Counted from the stretch's first letter, positions 1-8,199 are shown. The stretch is DNA of 24,356 bases from Sphingomonas sp. CCH9-E2 (GCF_001557215.1 NZ_LSJM01000076.1:1-24356), one strand, 5' to 3'. Notes: generated by a model from the letters alone, not told the origin. Numbers and translations are program-made.

Positions 1-37
1 GGCGGGGGAGGATATGCGCCCCCCTTGCCACCGCGCC

Positions 38-57
38 CGCGCCCCTCTAAGGGCGCG
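38..57. other. GC-rich hairpin upstream of ndk
   Basis: A perfect 7-bp inverted repeat (CGCGCCC at 38-44, GGGCGCG at 51-57) with a 6-nt loop lies about 30 nt before the ndk start. There is no T-run after it, so I do not call it a terminator. It could be the end of an upstream unit or part of the ndk leader. Confidence 0.35.
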
Positions 58-89
58 CGCAATCCCATCCCCCATATGACAGGAGCCGC

Positions 90-518
90 ATGGCCATGGC
101 CGTGACCCGTACCTTTTCGATCATCAAGCCCGATGCCACCCGCCGCAACCTGACCGGCGCGGTCACCAAGATGCTTGAGGAAGCCGGCCTGCGCGTCGTC
201 GCCAGCAAGCGGATCCACATGACCCGCGAACAGGCCGAAGGCTTCTACGCGGTGCACAAGGAGCGTCCCTTCTTCGGTGAGCTGGTCGAATTCATGATCT
301 CCGGCCCGGTCGTGGTGCAGGTGCTCGAGGGCGAGAACGCGATGCAGCGCAACCGCGACATCATGGGCGCGACCAACCCGGCGAACGCCGAGCCGGGCAC
401 GATCCGCGCCGAGCTGGCCGAATCGATCGAGGCCAACACCGTCCATGGTTCGGACAGCGAAGAAAATGCCGCGATCGAAATCGCCTATTTCTTCAAGCCG
501 GAAGAAATCGTCGGCTGA
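90..518 (+). CDS. ndk: Nucleoside diphosphate kinase
   Basis: Cytosolic enzyme that moves the gamma-phosphate of ATP onto other (d)NDPs through a phospho-histidine, keeping nucleotide pools balanced. The 142 residues match the usual family length of about 140. The N-terminal TFSIIKPDA strand with its nucleotide-binding Lys, the [11 protein letters not shown] loop, and the catalytic His119 in NTVHGSDS are all present. Two in-frame ATGs exist, at 90 and 96. The AGGAG at 81-85 is 4 nt from the first and 10 nt from the second, so MAVTRTFS from 96 is an equally possible start. The gene stands alone, is followed by a strong terminator, and converges with the minus-strand gene at 577-1122. It is a housekeeping gene with no evident link to the catabolic genes further on. 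Confidence 0.97.
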   Translation: MAMAVTRTFSIIKPDATRRNLTGAVTKMLEEAGLRVVASKRIHMTREQAEGFYAVHKERPFFGELVEFMISGPVVVQVLEGENAMQRNRDIMGATNPANAEPGTIRAELAESIEANTVHGSDSEENAAIEIAYFFKPEEIVG

Positions 519-545
519 TCGATCCGACCACCTGACCAGACGAAG

Positions 546-574
546 CGGGCCGGGGGCAATCCCGGCCCGTTTTT
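546..574 (+). terminator. Rho-independent terminator of ndk
   Basis: A perfect 9-bp stem, CGGGCCGGG (546-554) with CCCGGCCCG (561-569), and a 6-nt loop are followed at once by TTTTT (570-574). It lies 28 nt after the ndk stop and 2 nt before the stop of the converging gene. The T-run makes it directional for the plus strand. Confidence 0.9.
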
Positions 575-576
575 CG

Positions 577-1122
577 TCAATGCCAGACCGCCGACAGCGG
601 ATAGAGCGCGATCAGCCAGATCAGGCACATCATCACCACCCGCCGGTCGCGCGTCAGCACCGCGATCAGGCTGACCGGGAAGAAGGAGAAGGTGATGATG
701 AAGCTGCGCAGGTCGAGATTGAGCTCGACCAGCGCATAGGCGGTCCCGACCAGCACGACATTGCACAGCAGCACCGCACCGATCACCGTACGGCGATACC
801 GGTCGAAATGCGCGTCGAGATCGCTGTCCGCATCGATATTGTCGGGAAACACCAGGGACGCCGCGACGAAATAGACCGCGGTCACCAGAAACCCGCCGAA
901 CATCACCGGCCAGCTCAGCGGCAACTGCTCGCGCATCGCCCAGCCATACATCCAGAAGGTCACCACGTCGCACGACACGAACAGCCCGAGCAGCGCGGTC
1001 GGCCAGCCGATCCCGCTCAGCCCGCGCCGCTTGATCGCCCGCGTCAGCCCGCCCAGCCCCTCGGCGAGCGACAGGCCGAGCATCAGGCCGAACAGCGAAA
1101 AGATGAATTCAAAGCCGCTCAT
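577..1122 (-). CDS. Small multi-spanning membrane protein, unknown function
   Basis: Predicted 181-residue inner-membrane protein. I see about six hydrophobic segments: around residues 5-22, 42-62, 72-92, 112-132, 138-156 and 162-180. A soluble acidic stretch (DNIDADSDLDAHFDRYRR) sits in the middle. I do not recognise a family or catalytic motif. The GGGGGA upstream of ATG 1122 is a reasonable ribosome binding site. It lies 53 nt after the sensor kinase stop on the same strand, so it may be the last gene of the EF-hand/two-component unit. It could equally be transcribed alone, and a sensing or signalling role would be guesswork. Confidence 0.75.
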   Translation of the reverse strand: MSGFEFIFSLFGLMLGLSLAEGLGGLTRAIKRRGLSGIGWPTALLGLFVSCDVVTFWMYGWAMREQLPLSWPVMFGGFLVTAVYFVAASLVFPDNIDADSDLDAHFDRYRRTVIGAVLLCNVVLVGTAYALVELNLDLRSFIITFSFFPVSLIAVLTRDRRVVMMCLIWLIALYPLSAVWH

Positions 1123-1175
1123 GGCACGTCCCCCGAACCAGACTGGTCGGAGGAAGCGGCAGCACTGTCAACCGC

Positions 1176-2525
1176 TTAGCGCCCCGGCAGCGTGATCGTC
1201 GCGCACAGCCCGCCGCCCTCGCGGTTCGCCAGCGTGACGTCGCCCCCCGCCTCACGCACGATCGCACGCGCGAGCGTCAGGCCGAGCCCGACCCCGCCGG
1301 TGGTGCGGTTGCGCGACGGGTCGAGCCGGGTGAAGGGATCGAACACCGCCGCGATCTGCTCCGCCGGAATGCCCGGACCGCGATCGGCGACCTCGATCCG
1401 CACGCCGCCGGCATCCTGGCTCAGTTTCACCTCGGCGGCGCCCGCATATTTGATCGCATTCTCGATCAGGTTGCGCAGCGCGCGGCGCATCAGCGACGGG
1501 CGGATGCGGCGGATCAGGCGGTGCCCATTCTCATACTCGACCGCCGCGCCCAGATCGCGGAAATCATCGACCACCGCGTCGATCAGCGCCGACAAATCGG
1601 TCTCGGTCGGCGGCTCGCTCGGCCGCCCCAGCCGCGCCAGCGACAGGATGTCGTCGAGCGTGCGGTTCATCTCGTCGATCGTGTCGGCCATGCGCGCACG
1701 ATCCTCGTCATCCTCGACCGATTCGATCCGCACGCGCAGCGCGGCCAGCGGCGTGCGCAGATCATGGCCGATCGCGCCGAGCATCTGGTCCTTCTCATCC
1801 AGCATCGCGGTCACGCGGCTGCTCATCAGATTATAGGCGGCAATCACCGCGCGCACATCGCCGGGGCCGCGTTCGGCGATCGGCTCGGTCGCTCCCGGCG
1901 TGAAGTCGCGCGCGGCATTGGCGAGCGACCGCAACGGCCGGTTCACGCGCGCGCCGACCCACAGCACCGGCACCAGCACGATGCCATAGATGATCAGCGT
2001 CTGCAGGATCAGTCGCCAGATGATGTCGACGTCGCTGCGCGGCCAGGCGGAGGTAAGGACCAGCCACCCCTTGCCGGGCAGCTCGACCGCGACCATCAGC
2101 TCGCCGCCCAGCCGCTTCATCCGCTCGGCCCGCAGCGCATTCATCCGGGCAAAGCGCGGATCGGTCGGCGATAATCTGCGCACGCCCGTGACAATCTGAC
2201 CCACCGGGATGCCGGCTTCGGCGAGCGAGGCGCGGATGCCTTCCTCGACGTCGGGCTTGCTGCGCAATCCTGCGGGGATCGGGTTGGTCGGCTCCAGCCG
2301 CAGTCGCGCCTTGCGCCCCTCGGGCGGGTCGCGGAAGCGGCCGTCGCGGATGCGCTCGGCGGCATCGACCACGCGGGTGATGGCGGGCGCGGTCACCTGT
2401 TCGAAACGCAACGAGCGCCGCTCGCGCAGGATCAACGCGAAGTTGATCGCCTGCGCCACGAACAGCGCGAGCGCGACCAAGAGCGCGATCTGCCCCGTCA
2501 GGCTGCTGGGAACGAAGCGTCTCAC
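1176..2525 (-). CDS. Sensor histidine kinase (EnvZ/OmpR-partner type)
   Basis: Inner-membrane sensor that autophosphorylates on His and passes the phosphate to the regulator encoded just upstream. Seen in order (449-residue form): N-terminal membrane helix (about 10-35), a periplasmic domain of about 130 residues, a second helix (about 170-195), a HAMP-like linker (NRPLRSLANAARDF), and the H-box AIGHDLRTP with His254. The ATPase domain follows, with N-box NLIENAIKYA, G1 DRGPGIP (from about 381) and G2 GGVGLGL (about 410-416). I chose GTG at 2525, which overlaps the regulator stop as GTGA and suggests translational coupling. A longer GTG start at 2567 would add 14 residues but overlap the regulator by 46 nt. 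The ligand is unknown. The EF-hand protein in the same unit makes a divalent-cation or envelope signal worth considering. Confidence 0.93.
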   Translation of the reverse strand: MRRFVPSSLTGQIALLVALALFVAQAINFALILRERRSLRFEQVTAPAITRVVDAAERIRDGRFRDPPEGRKARLRLEPTNPIPAGLRSKPDVEEGIRASLAEAGIPVGQIVTGVRRLSPTDPRFARMNALRAERMKRLGGELMVAVELPGKGWLVLTSAWPRSDVDIIWRLILQTLIIYGIVLVPVLWVGARVNRPLRSLANAARDFTPGATEPIAERGPGDVRAVIAAYNLMSSRVTAMLDEKDQMLGAIGHDLRTPLAALRVRIESVEDDEDRARMADTIDEMNRTLDDILSLARLGRPSEPPTETDLSALIDAVVDDFRDLGAAVEYENGHRLIRRIRPSLMRRALRNLIENAIKYAGAAEVKLSQDAGGVRIEVADRGPGIPAEQIAAVFDPFTRLDPSRNRTTGGVGLGLTLARAIVREAGGDVTLANREGGGLCATITLPGR

Positions 2526-3244
2526 AGCTTGGTGACGTCGCTCGCCAGCGTATAGCCGCCGCCCCACACTGTCTTGATCAGCGTCGGGTTCCGGGCATCC
2601 GGCTCGATCTTCTTGCGCAGACGGCTGACCTGATTGTCGATCGCGCGATCGAACGCCGCCGCCTCGCGCCCCTGGGTCAGGTCGAGCAGCTGGTCGCGCG
2701 TTAGCACCGCGCGCGGGCGCATGACGAGCGCGAGCAGCAGGTTATATTCGCCGGTCGACAGCGGAACCGACACGCCCTCGCGGTCGACCAATGCCCGCTC
2801 GCCGGTCTTGAGCACCCATCCGGAAAAGGCGTAGCTGCCCGTCTCCGGCGCGGTTAGGCGCGTGCCACCCGCCTGCATCCGGCGCAGCACCACCTTGATC
2901 CGCGCCGCCAGTTCGCGCGGGGAAAATGGCTTCACGACATAATCGTCCGCGCCCATTTCCAGCCCGACGATCCGGTCGGTCTCTTCGCTCCTCGCGGTCA
3001 GCAGGATCACCGGGACTTCGCTGGTCGCGCGGATATGGCGGCACAGGCTGAGGCCATCCTCGCCCGGCATCATGATGTCGAGCACGACCAGATCGATCGC
3101 ATAGGCCGACAGTCGCGTCCGCGCGGCTTCCGCATCGGCGACCTGCGTCACGCGGAACCCCTGCTTGGTCAGATATTGCGCCAGCGGCTCGCGGATCGAA
3201 CGCTCGTCATCGACGAGCAGCAAATGCGGGGTTTCGTTGGTCAT
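2522..3244 (-). CDS. OmpR-family response regulator
   Basis: DNA-binding response regulator of 240 residues, typical of the OmpR/PhoB family. The receiver domain (about 6-118) has the acidic pair Asp12-Asp13, phosphoacceptor Asp56 in VVLDIMMPGEDG, Thr/Ala at LLTA and Lys105 in VKPF. The C-terminal winged-helix domain (about 140-237) has the RAIDNQVSRLRKKIE recognition region and the TVWGGGYTL wing. The same frame stays open upstream to 4123, but that part is an out-of-frame shadow of the EF-hand gene. MTNETPHLLL at 3244 matches the family's usual start, although the ribosome binding site is weak. Its 3' end overlaps the kinase start, so the two form a pair. Confidence 0.95.
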   Translation of the reverse strand: MTNETPHLLLVDDERSIREPLAQYLTKQGFRVTQVADAEAARTRLSAYAIDLVVLDIMMPGEDGLSLCRHIRATSEVPVILLTARSEETDRIVGLEMGADDYVVKPFSPRELAARIKVVLRRMQAGGTRLTAPETGSYAFSGWVLKTGERALVDREGVSVPLSTGEYNLLLALVMRPRAVLTRDQLLDLTQGREAAAFDRAIDNQVSRLRKKIEPDARNPTLIKTVWGGGYTLASDVTKL

Positions 3245-3280
3245 CTCATTGGAGTTAGCAGATTCCGTCCGCTCGGGAAG

Positions 3281-3321
3281 TGCCGGGCGGGCGCGGAGGA
3301 GGTCGCTGATCCCGCCCGGCA
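3281..3321. other. 11-bp stem-loop between EF-hand gene and response regulator
   Basis: TGCCGGGCGGG (3281-3291) pairs perfectly with CCCGCCCGGCA (3311-3321) around a 19-nt loop. It sits in the 83-nt gap between the EF-hand stop and the regulator start. No T-run follows on the transcribed (minus) strand, so it is more likely an RNA-stabilising, processing or partial-attenuation structure than a full terminator. This would let the EF-hand protein be made in larger amounts than the regulator pair. Confidence 0.6.
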
Positions 3322-3327
3322 TCGCCG

Positions 3328-4059
3328 TCACGCGCCCGGGGGAGCGGGCGGTGGCGGCGGTGTGTTTCCGCGACGCTCGCGCATCTTCTTCATTGCCTCG
3401 CGCGCCTTGTCGCGCTGTGCCTGCATCTCGGTCGCGTCGATCTTGCCGTCGCTGTTGGTGTCGAGCTTGGCGAAGCGTTGCGCCGACATCGCGTCGAACT
3501 CGGCCTTGCTGATCGCGCCGTCGCCATTGGTGTCGGCCTTCTTCATCGCCATGGCGGGGCCGCCGGGACCACCCGGGCCGCCCGGACCGCGACGCTCGGC
3601 GCCGCGCTTCCACTTGCCCTTGCCCATGCCCTTGCGGCCTTCGCCCGCCTCGACGGTGCCGTCCTTGTCGGCATCCATCCGGGCAAAGCGCGCCTCGACC
3701 ATCGCGCGGTTCTCCGCCTTGCTGATCAGGCCATCGCCATTGGTGTCGACGCGCGCCAGCATCCGCTCGCCCATGCCGCCACCGCCACGGCGTGCGCCGG
3801 GGACGAAGTCCTGCAGCTCTCCGCCCTTCTTCTCGGCCATCGCGGCGCGCGCGGCCTCGGCACCCGCCTTGCGCTCGTCGGCGCTCAGCTGGCCGTCCTT
3901 GTTGGTGTCGAGCCGGTCGAACCGCGCATCGGCGCGCGCCAGCATCTCGGCCTTGGAAATCGGTTGCTTGGGCGCAGCAGGGGCGTCGCTCTGCATTGCG
4001 ATTGCGGTGCCAGCGGCCAGCATCGCGCCGATCGCCGCAGTGGTGAGAAGTTTCTTCAT
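3328..4059 (-). CDS. Exported EF-hand calcium-binding protein, five EF loops
   Basis: Predicted periplasmic or surface protein of 243 residues with a Sec-type signal peptide (MKKLLTTAAIGAMLAAGTAIA). Five EF-hand loops of the form DxNxDGxIxxxE are visible: DTNKDGQLSADE, DTNGDGLISKAE, DADKDGTVEAGE, DTNGDGAISKAE and DTNSDGKIDATE. Each is followed by a helix of the ARFARM/RFAKL type. A Gly/Pro-rich linker (GPGGPGGPGGP) separates loops 3 and 4, and the tail is Pro-rich. PISKAEMLARAD before loop 1 looks like the exit half of a sixth hand that lost its loop. Start ATG 4059 has AGGAG 5 nt upstream. It is first in the unit with the two-component genes, suggesting a calcium-linked envelope response. 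That is inference from position. Confidence 0.9.
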   Translation of the reverse strand: MKKLLTTAAIGAMLAAGTAIAMQSDAPAAPKQPISKAEMLARADARFDRLDTNKDGQLSADERKAGAEAARAAMAEKKGGELQDFVPGARRGGGGMGERMLARVDTNGDGLISKAENRAMVEARFARMDADKDGTVEAGEGRKGMGKGKWKRGAERRGPGGPGGPGGPAMAMKKADTNGDGAISKAEFDAMSAQRFAKLDTNSDGKIDATEMQAQRDKAREAMKKMRERRGNTPPPPPAPPGA

Positions 4060-4180
4060 ACGGGCTCCTGTCACGCGGCAGGGGGCGCCGCAGTGATGCC
4101 CTTCTGAACCCCGCCTGTCGCATGGGTTTGTCAGCGGGTGGGGAAGTTGTCGCAAATTGTGTCGGACATCAAAATTCCTG

Positions 4181-4340
4181 CCCTGAGCTTGCTCAGGGGA
4201 GGGGGGCCGCCGGCGTAGCCGGTGGTGGAGGGGCGGCCGCGCAGACAGCCGTAGGCAGCTCGGCAAAACTCCGCCCTCTGCGAGGGCGGCCCCTCCGTCA
4301 TCGCTGCGCGATGCCACCTCCCCCAGCGAGCTGGGGGAGG
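4181..4340. repeat. Composite palindromic intergenic element
   Basis: The gap between the EF-hand promoter side and the thioesterase stop is a string of hairpins. CCCTGAGC/GCTCAGGG lies at 4181-4198, CCGCCCTC/GAGGGCGG at about 4271-4289, and a perfect 10-bp stem CCTCCCCCAG/CTGGGGGAGG with a CGAG loop at 4317-4340. The last lies 8 nt after the thioesterase stop and may protect its mRNA 3' end. No transposase is present; it looks like a REP-type non-autonomous repeat. Confidence 0.7.
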
Positions 4341-4347
4341 AACTGGC

Positions 4348-5118
4348 TCACCCGAAAATCGCCACGCCCTGCATCCCCTCGGCCACCAGCGTGCCGTCGG
4401 CCGCCCACATCCGCATCGTCTGGCTCGAATAGCCGCCGCGCGCGCTGTCGGTCTCCGCCTCCAGCAGCCACCAGCCATCGGTCGTGACCGGCGCGGGCTG
4501 CAGGACATTGACCTGCCAGGTCAGCGACGACAGCGGCGTCATCTTCTCGAACAGCTTGAACGCCGCGGGGGGCAGTGCGTCGCCCAGCGCCATCAGCTCG
4601 ACCTCCGGGTCCAGCCCCGCGCGGTCGATCAGCCGCCCCCAGCGCAGCCATTCGGTCGGCCCCGCCTCGGCCTTCAGGTCGAAGAAGTTGAAATTGCCGG
4701 TGAAGAACTCCTTCGGCCCGGTGTACAGCTCGGCGTCCGCAGGCGGCGGTGCATGCTTCGCCCGCGCCGTCGCGTCATGGTCGATCGCCGATTCCAGCCG
4801 GCTCATGAACACGAAGTTCGTCCGCAGCCCCAGCCCCGCCTCGCTCACGATATCCGCCTGAATAAACGCAGCATTGCGCCCGCGCCGCAGCTTGGTCGCG
4901 GTGACCGTGACCGGCCCGGCGAGCGGTCCGACAAACGCCACCTGCGCCGACCGCAGCGGCGGCAGGTCCGCCTCGACCTGCTTCGCCGCCGCCAGCGCCA
5001 GCGCCGAGGACAGCCCGCCATAGGCCGTCCGCCCCTGCAGCCAGTTCGCCGGGATCTCGGTCGTGAATCCCGTCTCGGTGCGCTGCGCCGATGCCAGCAG
5101 GTCGATAAGCGAAGTCAT
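4348..5118 (-). CDS. TesB-like acyl-CoA thioesterase (double hotdog)
   Basis: Predicted cytosolic thioesterase of 256 residues that hydrolyses acyl-CoA to free acid plus CoA. The N-terminal half (FTTEIPANWLQGRTAYGGLSSA, then PLRSAQVAFVGPL and VTVTATKLRRGRNAAFIQADI) is typical of the first hotdog repeat of the TesB/ACOT8 superfamily. The second half (LTWQVNVLQPAP, then WWLLEAETDSARGGYSSQTMRMWAADGTLVAEGMQ) is the second repeat. Its start ATG overlaps the stop of the acyl-CoA synthetase by 4 nt (ATGA), so the two are translationally coupled and belong to one operon. Pairing a ligase with a thioesterase suggests release of CoA from a dead-end or excess intermediate. The substrate is not evident. 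Confidence 0.88.
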   Translation of the reverse strand: MTSLIDLLASAQRTETGFTTEIPANWLQGRTAYGGLSSALALAAAKQVEADLPPLRSAQVAFVGPLAGPVTVTATKLRRGRNAAFIQADIVSEAGLGLRTNFVFMSRLESAIDHDATARAKHAPPPADAELYTGPKEFFTGNFNFFDLKAEAGPTEWLRWGRLIDRAGLDPEVELMALGDALPPAAFKLFEKMTPLSSLTWQVNVLQPAPVTTDGWWLLEAETDSARGGYSSQTMRMWAADGTLVAEGMQGVAIFG

Positions 5119-6644
5119 GCCGGGGTCTTCTCCACATAGAGGTCGCGCAATTCGCGCTTCAGCACCTTGCCGATCGCGCTGCGGGGCAGGTCTTCGATTG
5201 CGACCAGGTCAGCCAAGCGCTGTGTCTTACCCAACGTCGCATTGACTGTCGCGAGTATCTCCGCCGCCGGGGTCGTATCTGCGGGGACATAGAACCCCAC
5301 CGGCGTTTCGCCCCATTGCTCCGACGGCACGCCCACCACCGCGCAATCGCGCACGCCGGGATGCTGGCGCAGCTCCGCCTCCAGATCGCTCGGATAGATG
5401 TTGAACCCGCCCGAGATGATCAGGTCCTTCTTGCGGTCCATCAGGATCAGGAACCCGTCTTCGTCGAACCGCCCGACATCGCCATGGCGGATGAAGCGGT
5501 TGCCCTCGGCGTCGAACCACTCCGCTTCCGACGTCGCCTGCTTGCGCCCATGATAGCCCGACATCATCGCCCCGCTGCGCCCGACGACCTCGCCCATCGC
5601 GCCCTGCGGCACCTCGCGTCCGTCCTCGTCGATCAGGCGGATGTCATGTCCCGGCGCGGGCTGGCCGACCGTGTGCAGCTTGTCGGGATGCGCGGTCGCA
5701 TTGAGGATGCAGGTGCCTCCCCCCTCGGTCATCCCGTAATATTCGACCAGCAGCCCCGGCCAGCGCGCCACCACATCGGCCTTCAGCGCGGCGGAAAACG
5801 GCGCGCTGGTGCAGGTCTTGAGCCGAAAGCTCGACAGGTCGAACGCATCGAAATCGGGCAGCGCCATGATCCGCTGATACTGCACCGGCACCAGCATCGC
5901 ATGCGTGGCCTTGTGCCGCTCCGCCGCCTCCAGAAACCCGTGCGCATCGAACTTGCCGAGCAGCACCGCCGTCCCGCCCCACGCCAGCGTCGGGATGAAA
6001 CTGACCAGGGTCGTATTCGAATAAAGCGGCGTCGCGATCATCGTCACCGCCTCTGCAAACCCCGCCGCATCGCCCCGCGCGACATGCGCCCAGCGCATCG
6101 CATGCGGCTGGACGATCCCTTTGGGTGTGCCGGTCGTGCCGCTGGAGTAGATGATGTTGAAAGGGTCTTCGGGCCGCAGATCGACGGGGGAGGGCGCGCC
6201 CGCATCCGCCAGCCACGCATCCACTGCCTCCGGGGTCAGCATCACCCGCCGCGCCGACACGGCACGGTCGCCCAACGTCGCCACAGCATCGGCATCGAGG
6301 AACACCACCCCCGCGCCGCTATCCGCGATCATCGCCGCCATCTGATCCCCGGTGGAGGAGGGCGCAATCGGCGCCGGCGCGCCACCCGCGCGGATCGCAC
6401 CGAGGAAGATCGCGGCATAATCGACGCCCATCGCCCCGACGATCGCCACCGCCTGCCCGCGCGTCAGCCCGTCGCGCTGCAACGCCGCCGCGATCGCGTC
6501 CATCCGCGCATCGAGCTGCGCATAGGTGAGCGCATCATCGCCATGCACCACCGCGAGCTTGTCCCCACGCTCGCGCGCATGGGCGGCGATCAGCGCGGGA
6601 ATCGTGCCGAATGGCTGGGCCAGGATTTCCGTCGCTGTCTGCAT
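5115..6644 (-). CDS. AMP-forming acyl-CoA synthetase/ligase
   Basis: Activates a carboxylic acid to its CoA thioester through an acyl-adenylate (ANL superfamily). In the 509-residue form the P-loop YSSGTTGTPKG is at 166-176, YYGMTEG at 302-308, the adenylate-binding GDVGRFDEDGF at 388-398, the DRKKDLIISGG hinge region just after, and the catalytic C-terminal Lys493 in RSAIGKVLKRE. I place the start at ATG 6644 because AGGAG lies 5 nt upstream; a GTG at 6650 is also in frame. It leads the operon with the thioesterase and is divergent from GST-SDR. A copy of the CCATACC motif lies in the shared upstream region (6694-6711). This class accepts fatty, aromatic or polycyclic acids, and I cannot choose between them. 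Confidence 0.94.
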   Translation of the reverse strand: MQTATEILAQPFGTIPALIAAHARERGDKLAVVHGDDALTYAQLDARMDAIAAALQRDGLTRGQAVAIVGAMGVDYAAIFLGAIRAGGAPAPIAPSSTGDQMAAMIADSGAGVVFLDADAVATLGDRAVSARRVMLTPEAVDAWLADAGAPSPVDLRPEDPFNIIYSSGTTGTPKGIVQPHAMRWAHVARGDAAGFAEAVTMIATPLYSNTTLVSFIPTLAWGGTAVLLGKFDAHGFLEAAERHKATHAMLVPVQYQRIMALPDFDAFDLSSFRLKTCTSAPFSAALKADVVARWPGLLVEYYGMTEGGGTCILNATAHPDKLHTVGQPAPGHDIRLIDEDGREVPQGAMGEVVGRSGAMMSGYHGRKQATSEAEWFDAEGNRFIRHGDVGRFDEDGFLILMDRKKDLIISGGFNIYPSDLEAELRQHPGVRDCAVVGVPSEQWGETPVGFYVPADTTPAAEILATVNATLGKTQRLADLVAIEDLPRSAIGKVLKRELRDLYVEKTPA

Positions 6645-6693
6645 CCCCACTCCTCGATTCGTATCAACTGCTATGCGAAACCGCCATTGGCTG

Positions 6694-6711
6694 CCATACG
6701 CGATCTTCGAA
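6694..6711 (+). promoter_or_regulatory. Operator-like motif copy D, CoA ligase / GST divergent region
   Basis: CCATACGCGATCTTCGAA matches the shared motif CCATACCGCAWATTCGAA at 15 of 18 positions and keeps the invariant blocks CCATAC and TTC. It lies 50 nt before the CoA ligase start (minus) and 19 nt before the GST start (plus). It could therefore control either or both of these operons. Confidence 0.55.
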
Positions 6712-6730
6712 AAATGACGAGGAGAGGTCG

Positions 6731-7345
6731 ATGCTGTTCTACGATTCGGCGATGCCCGCCCCCAATCCCCGCCGCGTCCGCATCTTCGCCGCGGAAAAGG
6801 GGATCACCCTGCCGACGCAGGATGTGTCGATCATGAAGGGCGAGCACAAGAGCGACGAGTTCAAGGCCGTGAACCCGCTCGGCCAGACGCCAGCGCTGAA
6901 ACTCGACGACGGAACCTGCCTCTCCGAAAGCGTCGCGATCTGCCGCTATCTCGAAGCACTGCACCCCGAACCACCCCTGTTCGGCAGCACCCCGACCGAA
7001 ATTGCCCAGGTCGAAATGTGGAGCCGCCGCGTCGAGCTGCGCCTGATGGTCCCGACCGGCATGATCTGGATCCACACCCACCCCTTCACCGCGCGCGTCG
7101 TGCCGCACCAGTATAAGGAGTTCGGCGAGAGCAACCGCACCCTCGTCGCCCGCGCCCACGCGCTGTTCGACGAAGCGCTCGGCGAAACTCCGTATGTCGC
7201 GGGCGAGCATTACACGATGGCCGATATCCTCCTGCTCACCACGATCGACTTCGGCACGTTCATCGGCCTGACAATCGCCGAGGAGCATGTCCGCCTCAAC
7301 GACTGGCACCGCCGCGTCACCGCGCGGGAAAGCGCGAAGGCATGA
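6731..7345 (+). CDS. Glutathione S-transferase family protein
   Basis: Predicted cytosolic glutathione-dependent enzyme of 204 residues. The thioredoxin-like N-terminal domain is visible: FYDSAMPAPNPRRVRIF, then VNPLGQTPALKLDDG with the cis-Pro, and the GSH gamma-Glu binding ES in LSESVAICRYLE. The all-helical C-terminal domain contains YVAGEHYTMADILLLTTIDF with the N-capping motif. GGAGAGG 3 nt before ATG 6731 fixes the start; the open frame upstream is non-coding. It overlaps the SDR by ATGA and so forms a two-gene operon. The reaction is unknown. In sphingomonad degradative clusters GSTs act in ether cleavage, isomerisation or detoxification, and any of these could apply. Confidence 0.9.
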   Translation: MLFYDSAMPAPNPRRVRIFAAEKGITLPTQDVSIMKGEHKSDEFKAVNPLGQTPALKLDDGTCLSESVAICRYLEALHPEPPLFGSTPTEIAQVEMWSRRVELRLMVPTGMIWIHTHPFTARVVPHQYKEFGESNRTLVARAHALFDEALGETPYVAGEHYTMADILLLTTIDFGTFIGLTIAEEHVRLNDWHRRVTARESAKA

Positions 7346-8130
7346 CCATGGAGGGCATGGTGGCGATCGTCACCGGCGGCGGCACCGGGATCGGCGCAGC
7401 GGTGGTCCGCCGGCTGGCGGCGCGCGGCGTGCGCTGCGTCATCAACTACGCCAACAGCCGCGACGCTGCCGAGGCGCTGGCGGCAGAACTGGCGAACGGA
7501 TCGATCCCGGTCCAGGCCGATATCGCCGACGACGCCCAATGCCGCGCGCTCGCCGCCGCCGCGACGGAGGCGTTCGGCCGCATCGACCTGCTCGTCAACA
7601 ATGCCGGCAAGACCAAATTCGCCAATCACGAAGACCTCGAGGCTCTGACCGCCGATGATTTCCTCGACATCTACCGGCTCAACACCATCGCTCCGTTCCA
7701 GATGATCCGCGCCTGCGCCCCGGCGATGCGTGAAGGCCCGGCCAGTGCCGTCGTCAACATCGCCTCGGTCGCGGGCGTGTTCGGCAACGGCTCCTCGGTC
7801 GCCTATGCCGCGTCAAAGGGCGCGCTGGCCACGATGACCAAGAGCCTCGCCCGCGTCCTCGCCCCCGCGATCCGCGTCAACGCCGTCGCGCCGGGCTATG
7901 TCGGCACCGGCTGGTTCAGCGAGCGGATGACGCCCGAAGCCTTCGACAAGTTCGAGGCCTTCATCGCCAGCCAGACCCCGATGGCGATGGCCCCCCATGC
8001 CGACGACATCGCAGGGCCCATCGTCAACCTGCTCGATCCCGCCAGCCGCGTCATTACCGGAGAGGTTGTGCTGCTCGACGCCGGCGCGCATCTCGATATC
8101 GGCCTGTCGCGCCGGCCGGGGAAAGCGTAG
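7342..8130 (+). CDS. Short-chain dehydrogenase/reductase (SDR)
   Basis: NAD(P)-dependent oxidoreductase of 262 residues with a classical Rossmann fold. Visible are the dinucleotide motif TGGGTGIG (11-18), NNAG (86-89), and the catalytic tetrad Asn114, Ser142, Tyr155 (YAASK) and Lys159. These fit the classical SDR subfamily, which oxidises secondary alcohols or reduces ketones. The start overlaps the GST stop by ATGA; a second ATG at 7348 is also possible. The C-terminal end [15 protein letters not shown] is echoed about 680 nt downstream by a decayed copy. In context it may be a beta-hydroxyacyl-CoA or hydroxysteroid-type dehydrogenase, but the substrate is unproven. Confidence 0.93.
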   Translation: MTMEGMVAIVTGGGTGIGAAVVRRLAARGVRCVINYANSRDAAEALAAELANGSIPVQADIADDAQCRALAAAATEAFGRIDLLVNNAGKTKFANHEDLEALTADDFLDIYRLNTIAPFQMIRACAPAMREGPASAVVNIASVAGVFGNGSSVAYAASKGALATMTKSLARVLAPAIRVNAVAPGYVGTGWFSERMTPEAFDKFEAFIASQTPMAMAPHADDIAGPIVNLLDPASRVITGEVVLLDAGAHLDIGLSRRPGKA

Positions 8131-8171
8131 CCGACGCCAATAGGGCGAGTTGCGCCAACACCCCGTTCACC

Positions 8172-8199
8172 TGACGGCCCCGGGACTGCTCGGCCGTCA
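8172..8199. other. 8-bp stem-loop at the convergent SDR / small protein ends
   Basis: TGACGGCC (8172-8179) pairs perfectly with GGCCGTCA (8192-8199) around 12 nt. It lies 42 nt after the SDR stop and contains the stop codon of the minus-strand gene. It may help end transcripts from both sides, but lacks a T-run. Confidence 0.4.

Noticed and set aside
2522..4123. A single 533-residue frame covering the response regulator and upstream DNA
   Set aside because: The upstream part is an Arg-rich out-of-frame reading of the EF-hand gene. The regulator starts at MTNETPH (3244), and the EF-hand frame has its own signal peptide and ribosome site.
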